From assembly GCA_934718155.1 (NCBI GenBank), contig CAKUZF010000002.1, positions 37,588 through 101,587 of the forward strand: a DNA stretch of 64,000 nt. The letters run 5' to 3'. Below the pieces are notes generated by a model. That model saw nothing but the letters and a program-made list of their open reading frames with translations, was not told the DNA's origin and made no database searches. Positions 8,472 to 16,386 of this stretch are shown piece after piece. This stretch comes from an uncultured Parabacteroides sp. (GTDB taxonomy: Bacteria > Bacteroidota > Bacteroidia > Bacteroidales > Tannerellaceae). The translations under genes and the position numbers were made by a program. The first letter of the stretch is position 1. Each line of letters starts with the position of its first letter.

Positions 8472-8561
8472 CTGTCTTTTTTTATATTTAAACAGGTTAG
8501 GTCCCGAGGGTGGGCTCCGTCTCCGGATCCACTTGATCTACCCTCTGCGGAAAATCGGTTG
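8472..8561 (-). promoter_or_regulatory. Structured 5' leader of rplU-rpmA
   Basis: About 90 bases between promoter and start. GAGGGT (minus-strand reading, 8545-8540) can pair with ACCCTC (8511-8506), enclosing an inner GC-rich hairpin. Such leaders often bind a ribosomal protein for feedback control. No known L21 leader family is recognised here, so autoregulation is an inference. Confidence 0.45.
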
Positions 8562-8592
8562 CAAAGGTAAGGATAATTCTATAACCCACAAA
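8562..8592 (-). promoter_or_regulatory. Consensus Bacteroidetes promoter for rplU-rpmA
   Basis: On the minus strand: TTTG (8592-8589), 19-base spacer, TACCTTTG (8569-8562). This matches the Bacteroidetes housekeeping consensus TTTG-N19-21-TAnnTTTG exactly. Confidence 0.8.
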
Positions 8593-8607
8593 TCTTTTCG
8601 GCTAAAT

Positions 8608-9141
8608 TTATGCCTCTTCGGGCCGCGCGGCGTGCAAAATAAAGGTTGTAGCCCCTAAAGTGACGATGGCCTCGTCGTCTAATCGCACCTGCTCCTTCTT
8701 CCCCACCAGCACACTGCCCACGAACGTGCCCGTCAAGCTGGGGAAATCGCGCACCGTATAGACGAAGCCTCCCTGCGCATTTTGCTTCACGTTGATCACG
8801 CAATGCTTCCGCCCCATGCTCGGGTCGCTGGTGATGATTTCGACATCCACGCCCTCGGTGTCTTTGTTGCGTCGGCCAACCACGTTGTCGCCCAATTTCA
8901 GCGGCAGCTCCTGCTTATAGGTGAACACATTCTCGATCACCGTGATAAAGCCGCATGAGAAATCGGTCTCCTTCACCTCTTTCTCCAAGCCGTCGGCCGT
9001 CTTCACCCGCTTCAAGCCAAGCTTGATCTTGAACTGGGCGCCACACTGGGGGCAAACAAAGGCCAGCACCTTGCCTTGTGGATATTTCGTCTCGTCGAAT
9101 GAAAGTTGATGATCACATTTAGGACAGAATACTCGTTTCAT
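8608..9141 (-). CDS. Zinc-ribbon plus FHA domain protein
   Basis: 177 residues, cytoplasmic. Residues 1-40 carry CPKC and CPQC pairs (a zinc-ribbon knuckle). A middle linker of ~50 residues follows, then an FHA domain from about residue 80 with NVVGRRN, DPSMGRKHCVINV and LTGTFVGS, the conserved Gly-Arg, Ser/His and Asn-like loops that bind phosphothreonine. It should therefore dock to a phosphorylated partner, but no Ser/Thr kinase or phosphatase gene lies nearby to name that partner. It is probably monocistronic. Confidence 0.82.
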   Translation of the reverse strand: MKRVFCPKCDHQLSFDETKYPQGKVLAFVCPQCGAQFKIKLGLKRVKTADGLEKEVKETDFSCGFITVIENVFTYKQELPLKLGDNVVGRRNKDTEGVDVEIITSDPSMGRKHCVINVKQNAQGGFVYTVRDFPSLTGTFVGSVLVGKKEQVRLDDEAIVTLGATTFILHAARPEEA

Positions 9142-9202
9142 ATCTTTTTATTTGTCGGATTTACAATAATTGCGATGCGCATCCAAGGATAGCCAAGGAA
9201 CA

Positions 9203-9285
9203 TAAAAAAAGGCCATCCATCACGGACAGCCAATTTCAATTGTTAACCTTAAATCTAATACCATGAAAAACACGTTGCAAATATA
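9203..9285 (-). ncRNA. Candidate short RNA (about 70 nt) downstream of nadK
   Basis: On the minus strand a -7 type box TATATTTG (9285-9278) is followed by about 60 bases including GTTTTTCATGGTATTAGATT and GGTTAAC. An imperfect hairpin follows (9231-9211, GGC/TCC arms with GGA/GCC) and then seven T (9210-9203). This is a complete promoter-to-terminator unit of about 70 nt. I recall similar sequence in other Bacteroidales spacers. The hairpin would also end the CBS-nadK transcript, so a processed 3' UTR is the alternative. The -35-like element is poorly placed. Confidence 0.42.
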
Positions 9286-9380
9286 TGATATTTATGTTAC
9301 AAAGCATATATTTTTGCTTGGATTTCTCGATTGTTTAACCACGATTAACTAAAACAGGCCTCAAAACAGACTTTTTAAGC

Positions 9381-10256
9381 CTATTTCATCCGAATATCCG
9401 CTCCCCACATCAGCTTCTCGCGCAGCGTTTGATAGAAGGTATGGTTGTAACGCTTCACCACCTTTGTCTTGTAGTCGGCTTTGCTTAGCGTCAGCTCCAT
9501 GCCCGAGGGGAAGACCTCCGAGCGTCCATCGAGCGAGATCAAGAAACAGCGGTTGCGGCTCTCCACCTGGAGGGTGATCACGCTGCTATCCGGAATTACC
9601 AGCGGGCAAACGTTGAGCGAATGGGGAGCCACGGGGCTCAACACCAAGTTGCCACACTGCGGAGTGATGATCGGCCCGCCCACGCTCATCGAATAGGCCG
9701 TCGATCCCGTAGGCGTTGCTATCACCAAGCCATCCGACTGGTAAGAGGTCAGATACTCGCCGTCAAGGAACGTATGAATCGTGATCATCGACGAGCTGTC
9801 GCGCTTCAGCACGGCAATCTCGTTCAAGGCGTAATTGTAGCCCTTATAAACTCGCTCCTCGGTGTGCAAACGCAACAGCGTGCGCTCTTCTACCTTATAA
9901 TAATGCTTGAAAATCTCGTCGAGCGTATCCTCCAGCTCTTGGCTGGACACGTCGGCCAGGAAACCTAATCGCCCGGCATTGATGCCCAGGATGGGTATGT
10001 CCTGCCTGTTCACCCGGGCCGCCGTGCGCAAGAAGGTGCCATCGCCCCCCACGCTCAGGGCGATATCCAAGTCGAACTCGTCGCCCGTCAACAGCCCCTT
10101 CACCTCAGGCTCCATTCCGAAAGCCTCGGTCAGGAACGAATGATAACGAGCATCCACATAAATTTCCGCCTCTTGTTCGTGCAGCTTCGCAAACAAGCGT
10201 TTAATCAAGTTCTGGCGCTCCGCCTGGTATTCACTACCGAAAATGCCTACTTTCAC
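9381..10256 (-). CDS. nadK: NAD kinase
   Basis: 291 residues. NadK phosphorylates NAD to NADP in the cytosol. The diagnostic GGDGT is at 70-74 (LSVGGDGTFLRTA), followed by GINAGRLGFLAD, NEIAVLKRDSSSMI, and the glycine-rich SDGLVIATPTGSTAYSMSVGG. The start MKVGIFGSEY is the usual family start. It lies 15 bases downstream of the CBS-domain gene, so the two are likely cotranscribed. Confidence 0.97.
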   Translation of the reverse strand: MKVGIFGSEYQAERQNLIKRLFAKLHEQEAEIYVDARYHSFLTEAFGMEPEVKGLLTGDEFDLDIALSVGGDGTFLRTAARVNRQDIPILGINAGRLGFLADVSSQELEDTLDEIFKHYYKVEERTLLRLHTEERVYKGYNYALNEIAVLKRDSSSMITIHTFLDGEYLTSYQSDGLVIATPTGSTAYSMSVGGPIITPQCGNLVLSPVAPHSLNVCPLVIPDSSVITLQVESRNRCFLISLDGRSEVFPSGMELTLSKADYKTKVVKRYNHTFYQTLREKLMWGADIRMK

Positions 10257-10271
10257 GTTTGTATCTTTTTT

Positions 10272-10934
10272 TTACATATTCATATAATATAATAGCTCGC
10301 TCATCCGGCAACGCAGTTGCTCGTCTACCATTCCATGCTCCATGAAATAAAAGCTCACCGCGTAATGGAAACGTTCGAAACAGCGCAATACGGGCGAGGC
10401 GTCAACCAAATCGATCTTCAAGGCCACGTGGTAGCGGCCCGTGTCGGGATCGACCTGCGTCAGCACGCTCAGCACATGGGCGTTGTTAGACTCGACCAGA
10501 CGAGCCAGCTCCACCAGGCTATAGTCCTTGGCGTCTACGTCGAGCACGATCACGCTTCCTTCCCGATCGGCGCCAATCCACTCGGTCAGCCCCCTCAAGA
10601 GTTCCTCCTGGGTTACGGCCCCCAAGTAGTATCCCTCCGAGGTGACCACCGGCAAAAGCGTCAGCCCATATTGAACGAGCAAATGCATGGCCTCATGCAA
10701 CGACTGGTCGCGACCGATCGACACGTCCTGTCGCTGTACCTCCTCTAAGGAGGAGGTAGGCTGGGAAAGCTCCAACAGCCGTTTTTCATCCACCAACCCC
10801 TGAAAAAGGCCGGTTTGCGTAGCAACGGGAAGCTGTTTCAGCTTCCAATCGTCCATTAAAGATAACGCATACTCAGCTGTATCACAAACATTTAATACAG
10901 GTATATCTTTATTTATGAAATCTTTCACCAACAT
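10272..10934 (-). CDS. Tandem CBS-domain protein
   Basis: 220 residues, soluble. Two CBS motifs cover about residues 1-120 (LVKDFINKDIPVLNVCDTAEYALSLM, then DVSIGRDQSLHEAMHLLVQYG). The C-terminal ~90 residues look like an ACT-like regulatory domain (VIVLDVDAKDYSLVELARLV). CBS pairs bind adenine nucleotides, which fits its place just upstream of nadK. A role in sensing nucleotide state is inference. No catalytic domain is attached. Confidence 0.8.
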   Translation of the reverse strand: MLVKDFINKDIPVLNVCDTAEYALSLMDDWKLKQLPVATQTGLFQGLVDEKRLLELSQPTSSLEEVQRQDVSIGRDQSLHEAMHLLVQYGLTLLPVVTSEGYYLGAVTQEELLRGLTEWIGADREGSVIVLDVDAKDYSLVELARLVESNNAHVLSVLTQVDPDTGRYHVALKIDLVDASPVLRCFERFHYAVSFYFMEHGMVDEQLRCRMSELLYYMNM

Positions 10935-10962
10935 TATGCTCTGTTTTCCCGAAAAATCCTGC

Positions 10963-10992
10963 TAAATTTGCCAATAGTTTTGTGCAAATGTA
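10963..10992. promoter_or_regulatory. Divergent promoter region between the CBS gene and pdxJ
   Basis: Two plus-strand -7 boxes, TAAATTTG (10963-10970) and TAGTTTTG (10975-10982), face pdxJ. One minus-strand box, TACATTTG (10992-10985), faces the CBS-nadK operon. The -33 elements are weak, so the exact start points are uncertain. Confidence 0.55.
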
Positions 10993-11020
10993 AGCAAAGA
11001 AAAAGAAAAACCGACATACA

Positions 11021-11734
11021 ATGACAAATTTAAGTGTTAACATCAACAAGGTAGCAACCATTCGCAACGCCCGAGGCGGCAACAACCCCGACGTGTTGCA
11101 AGTGGCACAAGATTGTGAATCATTCGGAGCGCAAGGCATCACTGTCCACCCCCGCCCCGACGAACGCCATATTCGCTATAGCGATGTCTATGGATTGAAA
11201 CCGCTGGTCAAGACCGAATTCAACATAGAGGGTTACCCTTGCGAGAAATTCATCGACCTGGTCCTGAAAGTGAAGCCGACGCAGGTCACCTTGGTGCCCG
11301 ACGCGCCCAATGTGCTCACCTCAAACGCAGGCTGGGACGTAAAGACCCATTTCGACCTGCTGAACGAACTGGTCGACACATTCACCTCGCATGGCATCCG
11401 CACCTCCATCTTTGTCGGCACCGACTTGGAGAACCTGGAGTGGGCCGCCAAGACAGGCACCGACCGCGTCGAGCTTTACACCGAGCCTTATGCCGCCAAC
11501 TACGCAAAAGACCGTGAGCAGGCCATCGCCCCCTTCATCGAGGCAGCGGCCAAGGCGAAGAGCTTGGGCCTGGGCGTCAACGCGGGTCACGACCTCAGCT
11601 TAGAGAACCTGGCCTACTTCCACCAGCAGATCCCCTGGCTCGATGAGGTCTCCATCGGCCATGCCCTGATTTGCGACGCGCTCTATCTCGGCTTGAAGGA
11701 GACAATCAGTCGCTACCGCGAGCAATTGAAGTAA
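11021..11734 (+). CDS. pdxJ: Pyridoxine 5'-phosphate synthase
   Basis: 237 residues, normal for PdxJ. It condenses 3-amino-2-oxopropyl phosphate with deoxyxylulose 5-phosphate to make PNP in vitamin B6 synthesis. The deoxyxylulose phosphate is made by dxs, also in this window. Recognisable are the start NLSVNINKVATIRNARGG, GITVHPRPDERHI with the catalytic His, TLVPDAPN, and the late GLGVNAGHDLSLEN and EVSIGHALICDAL. It is followed by the ExbB gene after 64 bases. Confidence 0.97.
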   Translation: MTNLSVNINKVATIRNARGGNNPDVLQVAQDCESFGAQGITVHPRPDERHIRYSDVYGLKPLVKTEFNIEGYPCEKFIDLVLKVKPTQVTLVPDAPNVLTSNAGWDVKTHFDLLNELVDTFTSHGIRTSIFVGTDLENLEWAAKTGTDRVELYTEPYAANYAKDREQAIAPFIEAAAKAKSLGLGVNAGHDLSLENLAYFHQQIPWLDEVSIGHALICDALYLGLKETISRYREQLK

Positions 11735-11798
11735 AAAAAAGAAGGAACGAGACATCAATCCCTAAAATCATAATCTATAATCCATAATTATATAAGAC

Positions 11799-12509
11799 AT
11801 GAGCATCTTATTATCCATTCAGGCCGCAGGCACACAAGCGGCAGAACAAATGCCCGACTTGACGGCAGTAGCGCTTCCCACGGAGGCTGAAATCAATGTG
11901 ATCGACCTCGCCATGAAAGGCGGCTGGATCATGTTAGTGCTTCTCCTCCTCTCCTTGGTGGCCATCTACTTTTTCGTGCAGCGCCTCATCGTGATCCGCC
12001 GCGCGGGCAAGGAGGATCAAGACTTCATGAACCGCATCAAAGATTACATCCACGAAGGCAAGGTAGACTCGGCGCTCAACCTTTGCCGTAAGACCAATAC
12101 GCCCGCCGCTCGCATGATCGAGAAGGGAATCACCCGCCTGGGCCGCCCGATGAACGACGTGCTCGTCGCGATCGAAAACGTAGGCAACCTCGAAATCGCC
12201 AAATTGGAAAAGGGCTTCCCCTTGATCGCCACCACGGCCGCAGGCGCGCCGATGCTGGGATTCTTGGGCACCGTAACAGGCATGGTACGCGCCTTCTTCG
12301 ATATGGCCAACGCCGGCACCAACGTCGATGTCGCCCTCCTTTCGGGCGGTATCTACGAGGCCTTGGTCACTACGGTAGGAGGCCTTGTGGTCGGCATCAT
12401 CGCCCTCTTCGCCTACAACTATCTTGTTTCGCAGGTGGATAACGTCGTGAACAAGATGGAGGCACGCACCATGGAGTTCATGGACCTGTTGAACGAACCC
12501 GCTAATTAA
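11799..12509 (+). CDS. MotA/TolQ/ExbB proton channel family protein
   Basis: 236 residues with three membrane segments (about 40-60, 140-165 and 185-205). The conserved core GFPLIATTAAGAPMLGFLGT matches ExbB/TolQ. These proteins form the pentameric inner-membrane proton channel that powers TonB. It starts a run of ExbB, ExbD and TonB genes spaced 6-20 bases apart, which together energise TonB-dependent outer-membrane receptors. ExbB rather than TolQ is favoured by the adjoining TonB gene. Confidence 0.93.
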   Translation: MSILLSIQAAGTQAAEQMPDLTAVALPTEAEINVIDLAMKGGWIMLVLLLLSLVAIYFFVQRLIVIRRAGKEDQDFMNRIKDYIHEGKVDSALNLCRKTNTPAARMIEKGITRLGRPMNDVLVAIENVGNLEIAKLEKGFPLIATTAAGAPMLGFLGTVTGMVRAFFDMANAGTNVDVALLSGGIYEALVTTVGGLVVGIIALFAYNYLVSQVDNVVNKMEARTMEFMDLLNEPAN

Positions 12510-12529
12510 TTCAAAGAAAGAGAGAGAAC

Positions 12530-12940
12530 ATGGCACTAAAAAGAAGAACAAAGGTAAACGAGTCGTTCAGCATGGCCTCCATGACGGATGTGATCTTCCT
12601 CTTGCTGATCTTCTTCATGGTGACCTCCACCGTAGTGATCCCCAACGCCATCAAGGTGACGTTGCCTCAATCGCAGAAGCAAACAGCGGCCAAGCCGCTC
12701 ACACGCCTCACGATCGACGCCAACCTCAACTATTACGTGGCCTTCGGGAAGCAAAAGGAGGTACAAGTCAGCTTCGACGAGATCACTCCATTCTTGCAGG
12801 AGAGCCAAGCCAAGGAGCCCGAAATGTTCGTCGCACTCTATGCCGACGAAACGGTTCCCTACAAGGAGATTGTCAAAGTCTTAAACATCGCGAACGAGAA
12901 CAAATTCAAGATGGTGCTTGCCACCCGTCCGCAGAAATAG
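12530..12940 (+). CDS. ExbD/TolR biopolymer transport protein
   Basis: 136 residues. One N-terminal membrane helix carries the essential Asp (SFSMASMTDVIFLLLIFFMV), followed by a periplasmic domain ending in YADETVPYKEIVKVL and MVLATRP. ExbD sits inside the ExbB pentamer and uses the proton gradient through that Asp. It lies between the ExbB and TonB genes in the same operon. Confidence 0.93.
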   Translation: MALKRRTKVNESFSMASMTDVIFLLLIFFMVTSTVVIPNAIKVTLPQSQKQTAAKPLTRLTIDANLNYYVAFGKQKEVQVSFDEITPFLQESQAKEPEMFVALYADETVPYKEIVKVLNIANENKFKMVLATRPQK

Positions 12941-12946
12941 CATGCT

Positions 12947-13813
12947 ATGAGACTGAACAAGGATGACATTTACAGCTTATTGGGCACGTTAGGCTTCCAC
13001 TGCGCGCTTCTTGCGATACTGTGGTTCACCGTGTTGCGCACCGAAATACCCGACGAGGATGGAGGCATCTTAGTCAACTTCGGCAACGTGGATGCCGCCG
13101 CTGGCCAATTTGAGCCCAAATACACCGGAGTGGAGCCTCCCCAGGAGACAACCACCCCTCCCCCGCCTGAGCCCACCCCGCAGGAGGTGGTTCCGAAGCA
13201 GGAGATGATCACGCAAGATGTTGAAGAGAGCGTGAACATCGAGCAAGAGGCCAAAAAGAAGAAAGAGGCCGAGGAAAAGAAGCGCAAACGCGAGGCGGAG
13301 GAAAAGAAACGCAAGGAAGCCGCCGAACAGGAGCGCATCCGCAAAGAGAAAGAGGCCGAGCAGAAACGCCTTGCCGAGGAAAAACGAAAGAAAGAGCAGG
13401 CCATCAGCAACAAGGTGGCAGGCGCGTTCGGCATCGGAAGCGCCGCCGGCAACAGCCAGGGCGACGCCGCTTCGGGCACAGGCAACCAAGGCAGCCCCTT
13501 CGGCAACTCCGACCATGGAGCCAACGAGGGCGTAGGAGGCTACGGCTCGTTCAACCTCAACGGACGCTCGATCGGCTCGGGAGGCTTGCCGCGCCCCGCC
13601 TACACCATCCAGGAGGAGGGCCGCATCGTGGTCAACATCACCGTCGACCCCAAGGGAAACGTAATCTTCGCCGAAGTGGGCAGAGGCACCAACATCGACA
13701 ACGCCTCGATGCGACGAAGCGCTTTGGAGGCAGCCCGCAAGGCTAAGTTCAACCAAATTAGCGGAGCGAACAACCAAAGCGGAACCATTACATACGTTTA
13801 TAAATTTAAATAA
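12947..13813 (+). CDS. TonB-family energy transducer
   Basis: 288 residues. A single N-terminal membrane helix (about 12-30) is followed by a Pro-rich stretch (PPPPEPTPQ). A long Lys/Glu-rich alpha-helical segment (about 95-145) spans the periplasm, then a Gly/Asn-rich linker, and a TonB C-terminal domain (about 205-288, with GRIVVNITVDPKGNVIFAEV). It carries proton-motive energy from ExbBD to outer-membrane receptors. It lacks the peptidase or BlaR1-like fusions seen in some Bacteroidetes TonBs. Confidence 0.92.
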   Translation: MRLNKDDIYSLLGTLGFHCALLAILWFTVLRTEIPDEDGGILVNFGNVDAAAGQFEPKYTGVEPPQETTTPPPPEPTPQEVVPKQEMITQDVEESVNIEQEAKKKKEAEEKKRKREAEEKKRKEAAEQERIRKEKEAEQKRLAEEKRKKEQAISNKVAGAFGIGSAAGNSQGDAASGTGNQGSPFGNSDHGANEGVGGYGSFNLNGRSIGSGGLPRPAYTIQEEGRIVVNITVDPKGNVIFAEVGRGTNIDNASMRRSALEAARKAKFNQISGANNQSGTITYVYKFK

Positions 13814-13824
13814 GAGAGAATCAG

Positions 13825-14370
13825 ATGAAGAAAGCGATCGTATTCTTAGCCAACGGCTTCGAGGAGATGGAGGCCACAGGCACCATCGACATCCTGCGCC
13901 GTGGCGGCGTAGAGGTCAGCATCGTCAGCATCAACAGCGGCCGCGAGGCGGTCGGTGCGCACGGCATGACCTACGTAGCCGACCAGACTCTTGCCGAGGC
14001 CAACTGCGCCGAGGCGGACGCATTGATCCTGCCCGGCGGAATGCCCGGAGCGACCAACCTCAACGAGTGCCAGCCGCTGCGCCAGCTGCTCACCGCCCAC
14101 TTCGAGCAGGGCAAGCTGGTTGCCGCCATCTGCGCCGCCCCCCTTGTGCTGGGCAGCTTAGGCTTCCTGAAGGGCCGTCGCGCCACCTGTTATCCCGGAT
14201 TCGAGGATCAACTTACGGGAGCCGTCGCCACAGGTGAGGCCGTCGAGGTAGACGACAACGTCATCACCGGCAAAGGCCCCGGCTTAGTCTTCAACTTCGG
14301 ACTGGCCCTCGTGGCCTGCTTGCAAGGCGTTGAGGCGGCCGACGAAGTGGCCGCTGGCATGCTTTTATAA
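13825..14370 (+). CDS. DJ-1/PfpI (YajL-type) family protein
   Basis: 181 residues, cytoplasmic. It begins KKAIVFLANGFEEMEATGTI, the YajL/DJ-1 start with the Glu that activates the nucleophile. The conserved cysteine lies in the elbow AAICAAPLVLGSLG. Family members act as glyoxalase-like or deglycase-like stress proteins. The exact activity is debated and not readable here. It is last in the pdxJ-ExbBD-TonB run, 11 bases after TonB. Its stop overlaps the 3' end of the convergent menA by 6 bases. Confidence 0.88.
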   Translation: MKKAIVFLANGFEEMEATGTIDILRRGGVEVSIVSINSGREAVGAHGMTYVADQTLAEANCAEADALILPGGMPGATNLNECQPLRQLLTAHFEQGKLVAAICAAPLVLGSLGFLKGRRATCYPGFEDQLTGAVATGEAVEVDDNVITGKGPGLVFNFGLALVACLQGVEAADEVAAGMLL

Positions 14371-15261
14371 TTGCGAGCAAAGCAACAAGCAAAGCAACAG
14401 CGAGAAGAGGAACACATTGCGAGCCGTATGCCCCAACGTGGCATTCAAGGCTCGCCCCTCTCGCTCGCGCAACTCCCGCCAAGTAGCCACAAAGAGGGCG
14501 AAGAAACCACCAAACAACGCCGTGATCCAAAGCGGAGCCTGCAGCAAGAGCGGCATAACCAGCAACAAAGCGATCAATCCATTCACCGCATAAGCCACAA
14601 GGCCAAAGCATCGGCCGAAAAGCACGATCGTCGTTTGCTTCCGAGCGGCCCTGTCCTGCGCATAATCCCGATAATTATTCACGATCAGGATATTCGCCGA
14701 AAGAAACCCCACCGCCAACGAAAGCAGGAAAGCCAATAGCGAAAACCGCAACGCCTGCACGTAATAGGTGAAACAGACGGGCACGACACCATAAAACAGC
14801 ACAACACACACATCGCCCAGCCCGTTATAGGCCAGCGGGAAAGGACCCGCCGAATAGGCCAGCACACAAAGGGCGATCGCCACACCTACGCCAATCAGCC
14901 ACCATCCGCCATAGAACAACAGGAAACACCCCAACAGGCAAGAAAGGCCCAACGCCACGAAGGTGCCGATCAGCATCGCCTTAGGCGTAATCCAGCCTTG
15001 CGCTACGGCACGCTCCGGCCCCAAGCGATCGGCCCCGTCGGCTCCTTTCTTAAAGTCAAAATAATCGTTGGCGAAATTACTCGCAATCTGCGCCAGCAAC
15101 GCCACGCCTACGCAAAGCAACGACGGGATCCATTGAAACGCTCCGTCTCTGTAAGCCAAGGCACAAGCCAGCAACACCGGACTCAACGAAGCCGGCAACG
15201 TACGTGGGCGAGCCGCCTCCAGCCAAGCCCGTCTTAACGATTTTTGATTTGTCATTTCCAA
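14365..15261 (-). CDS. menA: 1,4-dihydroxy-2-naphthoate polyprenyltransferase
   Basis: 298 residues with eight or nine hydrophobic segments. MenA attaches the isoprenoid tail to DHNA in menaquinone synthesis at the inner membrane. The prenyl-diphosphate site is NFANDYFDFKKGADGADR, with the second acidic region NNYRDYAQDRAARKQT. The start EMTNQKSLRRAWLEAARPRT is typical. It converges on the DJ-1 gene with overlapping stop codons. Low-potential menaquinone chemistry fits an anaerobic Bacteroidales lifestyle. Confidence 0.93.
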   Translation of the reverse strand: MEMTNQKSLRRAWLEAARPRTLPASLSPVLLACALAYRDGAFQWIPSLLCVGVALLAQIASNFANDYFDFKKGADGADRLGPERAVAQGWITPKAMLIGTFVALGLSCLLGCFLLFYGGWWLIGVGVAIALCVLAYSAGPFPLAYNGLGDVCVVLFYGVVPVCFTYYVQALRFSLLAFLLSLAVGFLSANILIVNNYRDYAQDRAARKQTTIVLFGRCFGLVAYAVNGLIALLLVMPLLLQAPLWITALFGGFFALFVATWRELREREGRALNATLGHTARNVFLFSLLLCLLLCSQL

Positions 15262-15349
15262 TATTATTATTACTTTTGCCGAAAAATTTAGACAAAAGTA
15301 CGAAACAAAAGCACACGCTCACTTGTTTCAAGAAGAAAATTAGAAGAAG

Positions 15350-15751
15350 ATGCTCCGTTGGATCGTTACATTCAGCCTTTTTCTGAGCCTGTTTTGCGCA
15401 GGATGCGACACAGACCAGAAAGCCTCGGATAACATAGAGTCTATCCGAACGGAGTTTTGCACGCAACAAAACAGCACCGACACCGAGCGACAGATCGTCA
15501 CACTGGCCGACGCCTTGCAGCACAACCATGCGCTCGCTCCCCGTCGCACCGCTTCGTGTGGCAACCCAACCCTGCTCATCTTGCGTCAACTAAAGATTAT
15601 GGAGAAGCACCTGCAAACGCATGGTTTGCTGTGGCTTAACCAACTCCATCGTCTTTCACAGCATAGAAACCAAACCCTTCAAAACCTACTTTCTTGTTTG
15701 GTTTTCCGCGAGGGGCAACACCTATTGACCCTCCGGAAGCTCGTTCTTTAG
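15350..15751 (+). CDS. Small putative lipoprotein
   Basis: 133 residues, not recognised. The N-terminus is a lipoprotein signal with FCAGC (Cys19). The mature part is rich in Gln, His and Leu and contains repeated LTLADALQHNHAL-like and LLWLNQLHRLSQH amphipathic segments. It is divergent from menA. The end of the gene lies in one arm of a 12-bp inverted repeat (15744-15755). Codon use resembles the neighbours. No function is proposed. Confidence 0.5.
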   Translation: MLRWIVTFSLFLSLFCAGCDTDQKASDNIESIRTEFCTQQNSTDTERQIVTLADALQHNHALAPRRTASCGNPTLLILRQLKIMEKHLQTHGLLWLNQLHRLSQHRNQTLQNLLSCLVFREGQHLLTLRKLVL

Positions 15752-15838
15752 TGATTCTAAGGGCTTGGTATGCCCAGGCCCATACCCCTACGTGGCGTTT
15801 AGTATCATTATTTTATTAATCATTTTATCACTAAAGAA
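15744..15838. repeat. 12-bp inverted repeat enclosing a hairpin
   Basis: TTCTTTAGTGAT at 15744-15755 is perfectly inverted at 15827-15838 (ATCACTAAAGAA). Inside is a second stem, GGTATG (15767-15772) with CATACC (15781-15786). The outer arms overlap the stop of the lipoprotein gene and abut the start of the next gene. It could be a stem controlling readthrough or the ends of a tiny mobile element. Confidence 0.5.
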
Positions 15839-15843
15839 TAACT

Positions 15844-16053
15844 ATGACAACTCATAAATCACAGAAGAACTATGTCTTTTTCTATATTGCACTAATTATC
15901 GCAGGTTGCGTATTCGCATGCAGCAACATCATTGGTAACGATTACATTAAGTTATTGGTCGTAATGGCGGCGTTGTGCTACGGCCTCTTCGGCATACTGA
16001 AAGGCCTCAGCCACCCCTCTAAAGAGGTAGAATCAACCGAACCCAATGTATAA
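15844..16053 (+). CDS. Small two-helix membrane protein A
   Basis: 69 residues, not recognised. Two hydrophobic segments (about 11-28 and 36-54) are separated by a short polar loop (SNIIGNDYIK) and followed by a charged tail. It overlaps the next small membrane protein gene by 8 bases if that gene starts at 16046. The two have the same plan and may form a pair. Confidence 0.55.
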   Translation: MTTHKSQKNYVFFYIALIIAGCVFACSNIIGNDYIKLLVVMAALCYGLFGILKGLSHPSKEVESTEPNV

Positions 16054-16261
16054 ACCTTTTCAAAGACTTAATGTTATGCGTATCAATAAAGATTTGACAG
16101 ATGCACTGCTGATGGTTGCCTGCATTTGCCTCGTACTGATCAGTACAACCAACTATAGCGAACCTTATACCAAGACTTGCCTGATGGCAGTCACCGGATT
16201 CGTAGCTTTCGTTTGCGGCATACTCCGCTACGTGGTCGCTCCGAGGCAAAAAAGAAGGTAA
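16046..16261 (+). CDS. Small two-helix membrane protein B
   Basis: 71 residues from 16046, or 61 from a second ATG at 16076 (MRINKDLTDALLMV). The second start looks more natural because the helix begins soon after. Two hydrophobic segments flank a polar loop (TTNYSEPYTKT), and the tail is basic (APRQKRR), predicting a cytoplasmic C-terminus. Not recognised. It is adjacent to a similar small membrane protein and followed by a repeat array. Confidence 0.5.
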   Translation: MYKPFQRLNVMRINKDLTDALLMVACICLVLISTTNYSEPYTKTCLMAVTGFVAFVCGILRYVVAPRQKRR

Positions 16262-16386
16262 TTAGCTAAGCCGAAAATCTGGGACTTAACTATAAAGGGA
16301 GAAGCCGATGGTTCAAAAATGCCATCGGCTTCTCTTATTTTCAGAAGGGCAACGAATAAAAAAGGCCATCGGCATTCGCGCAAATT

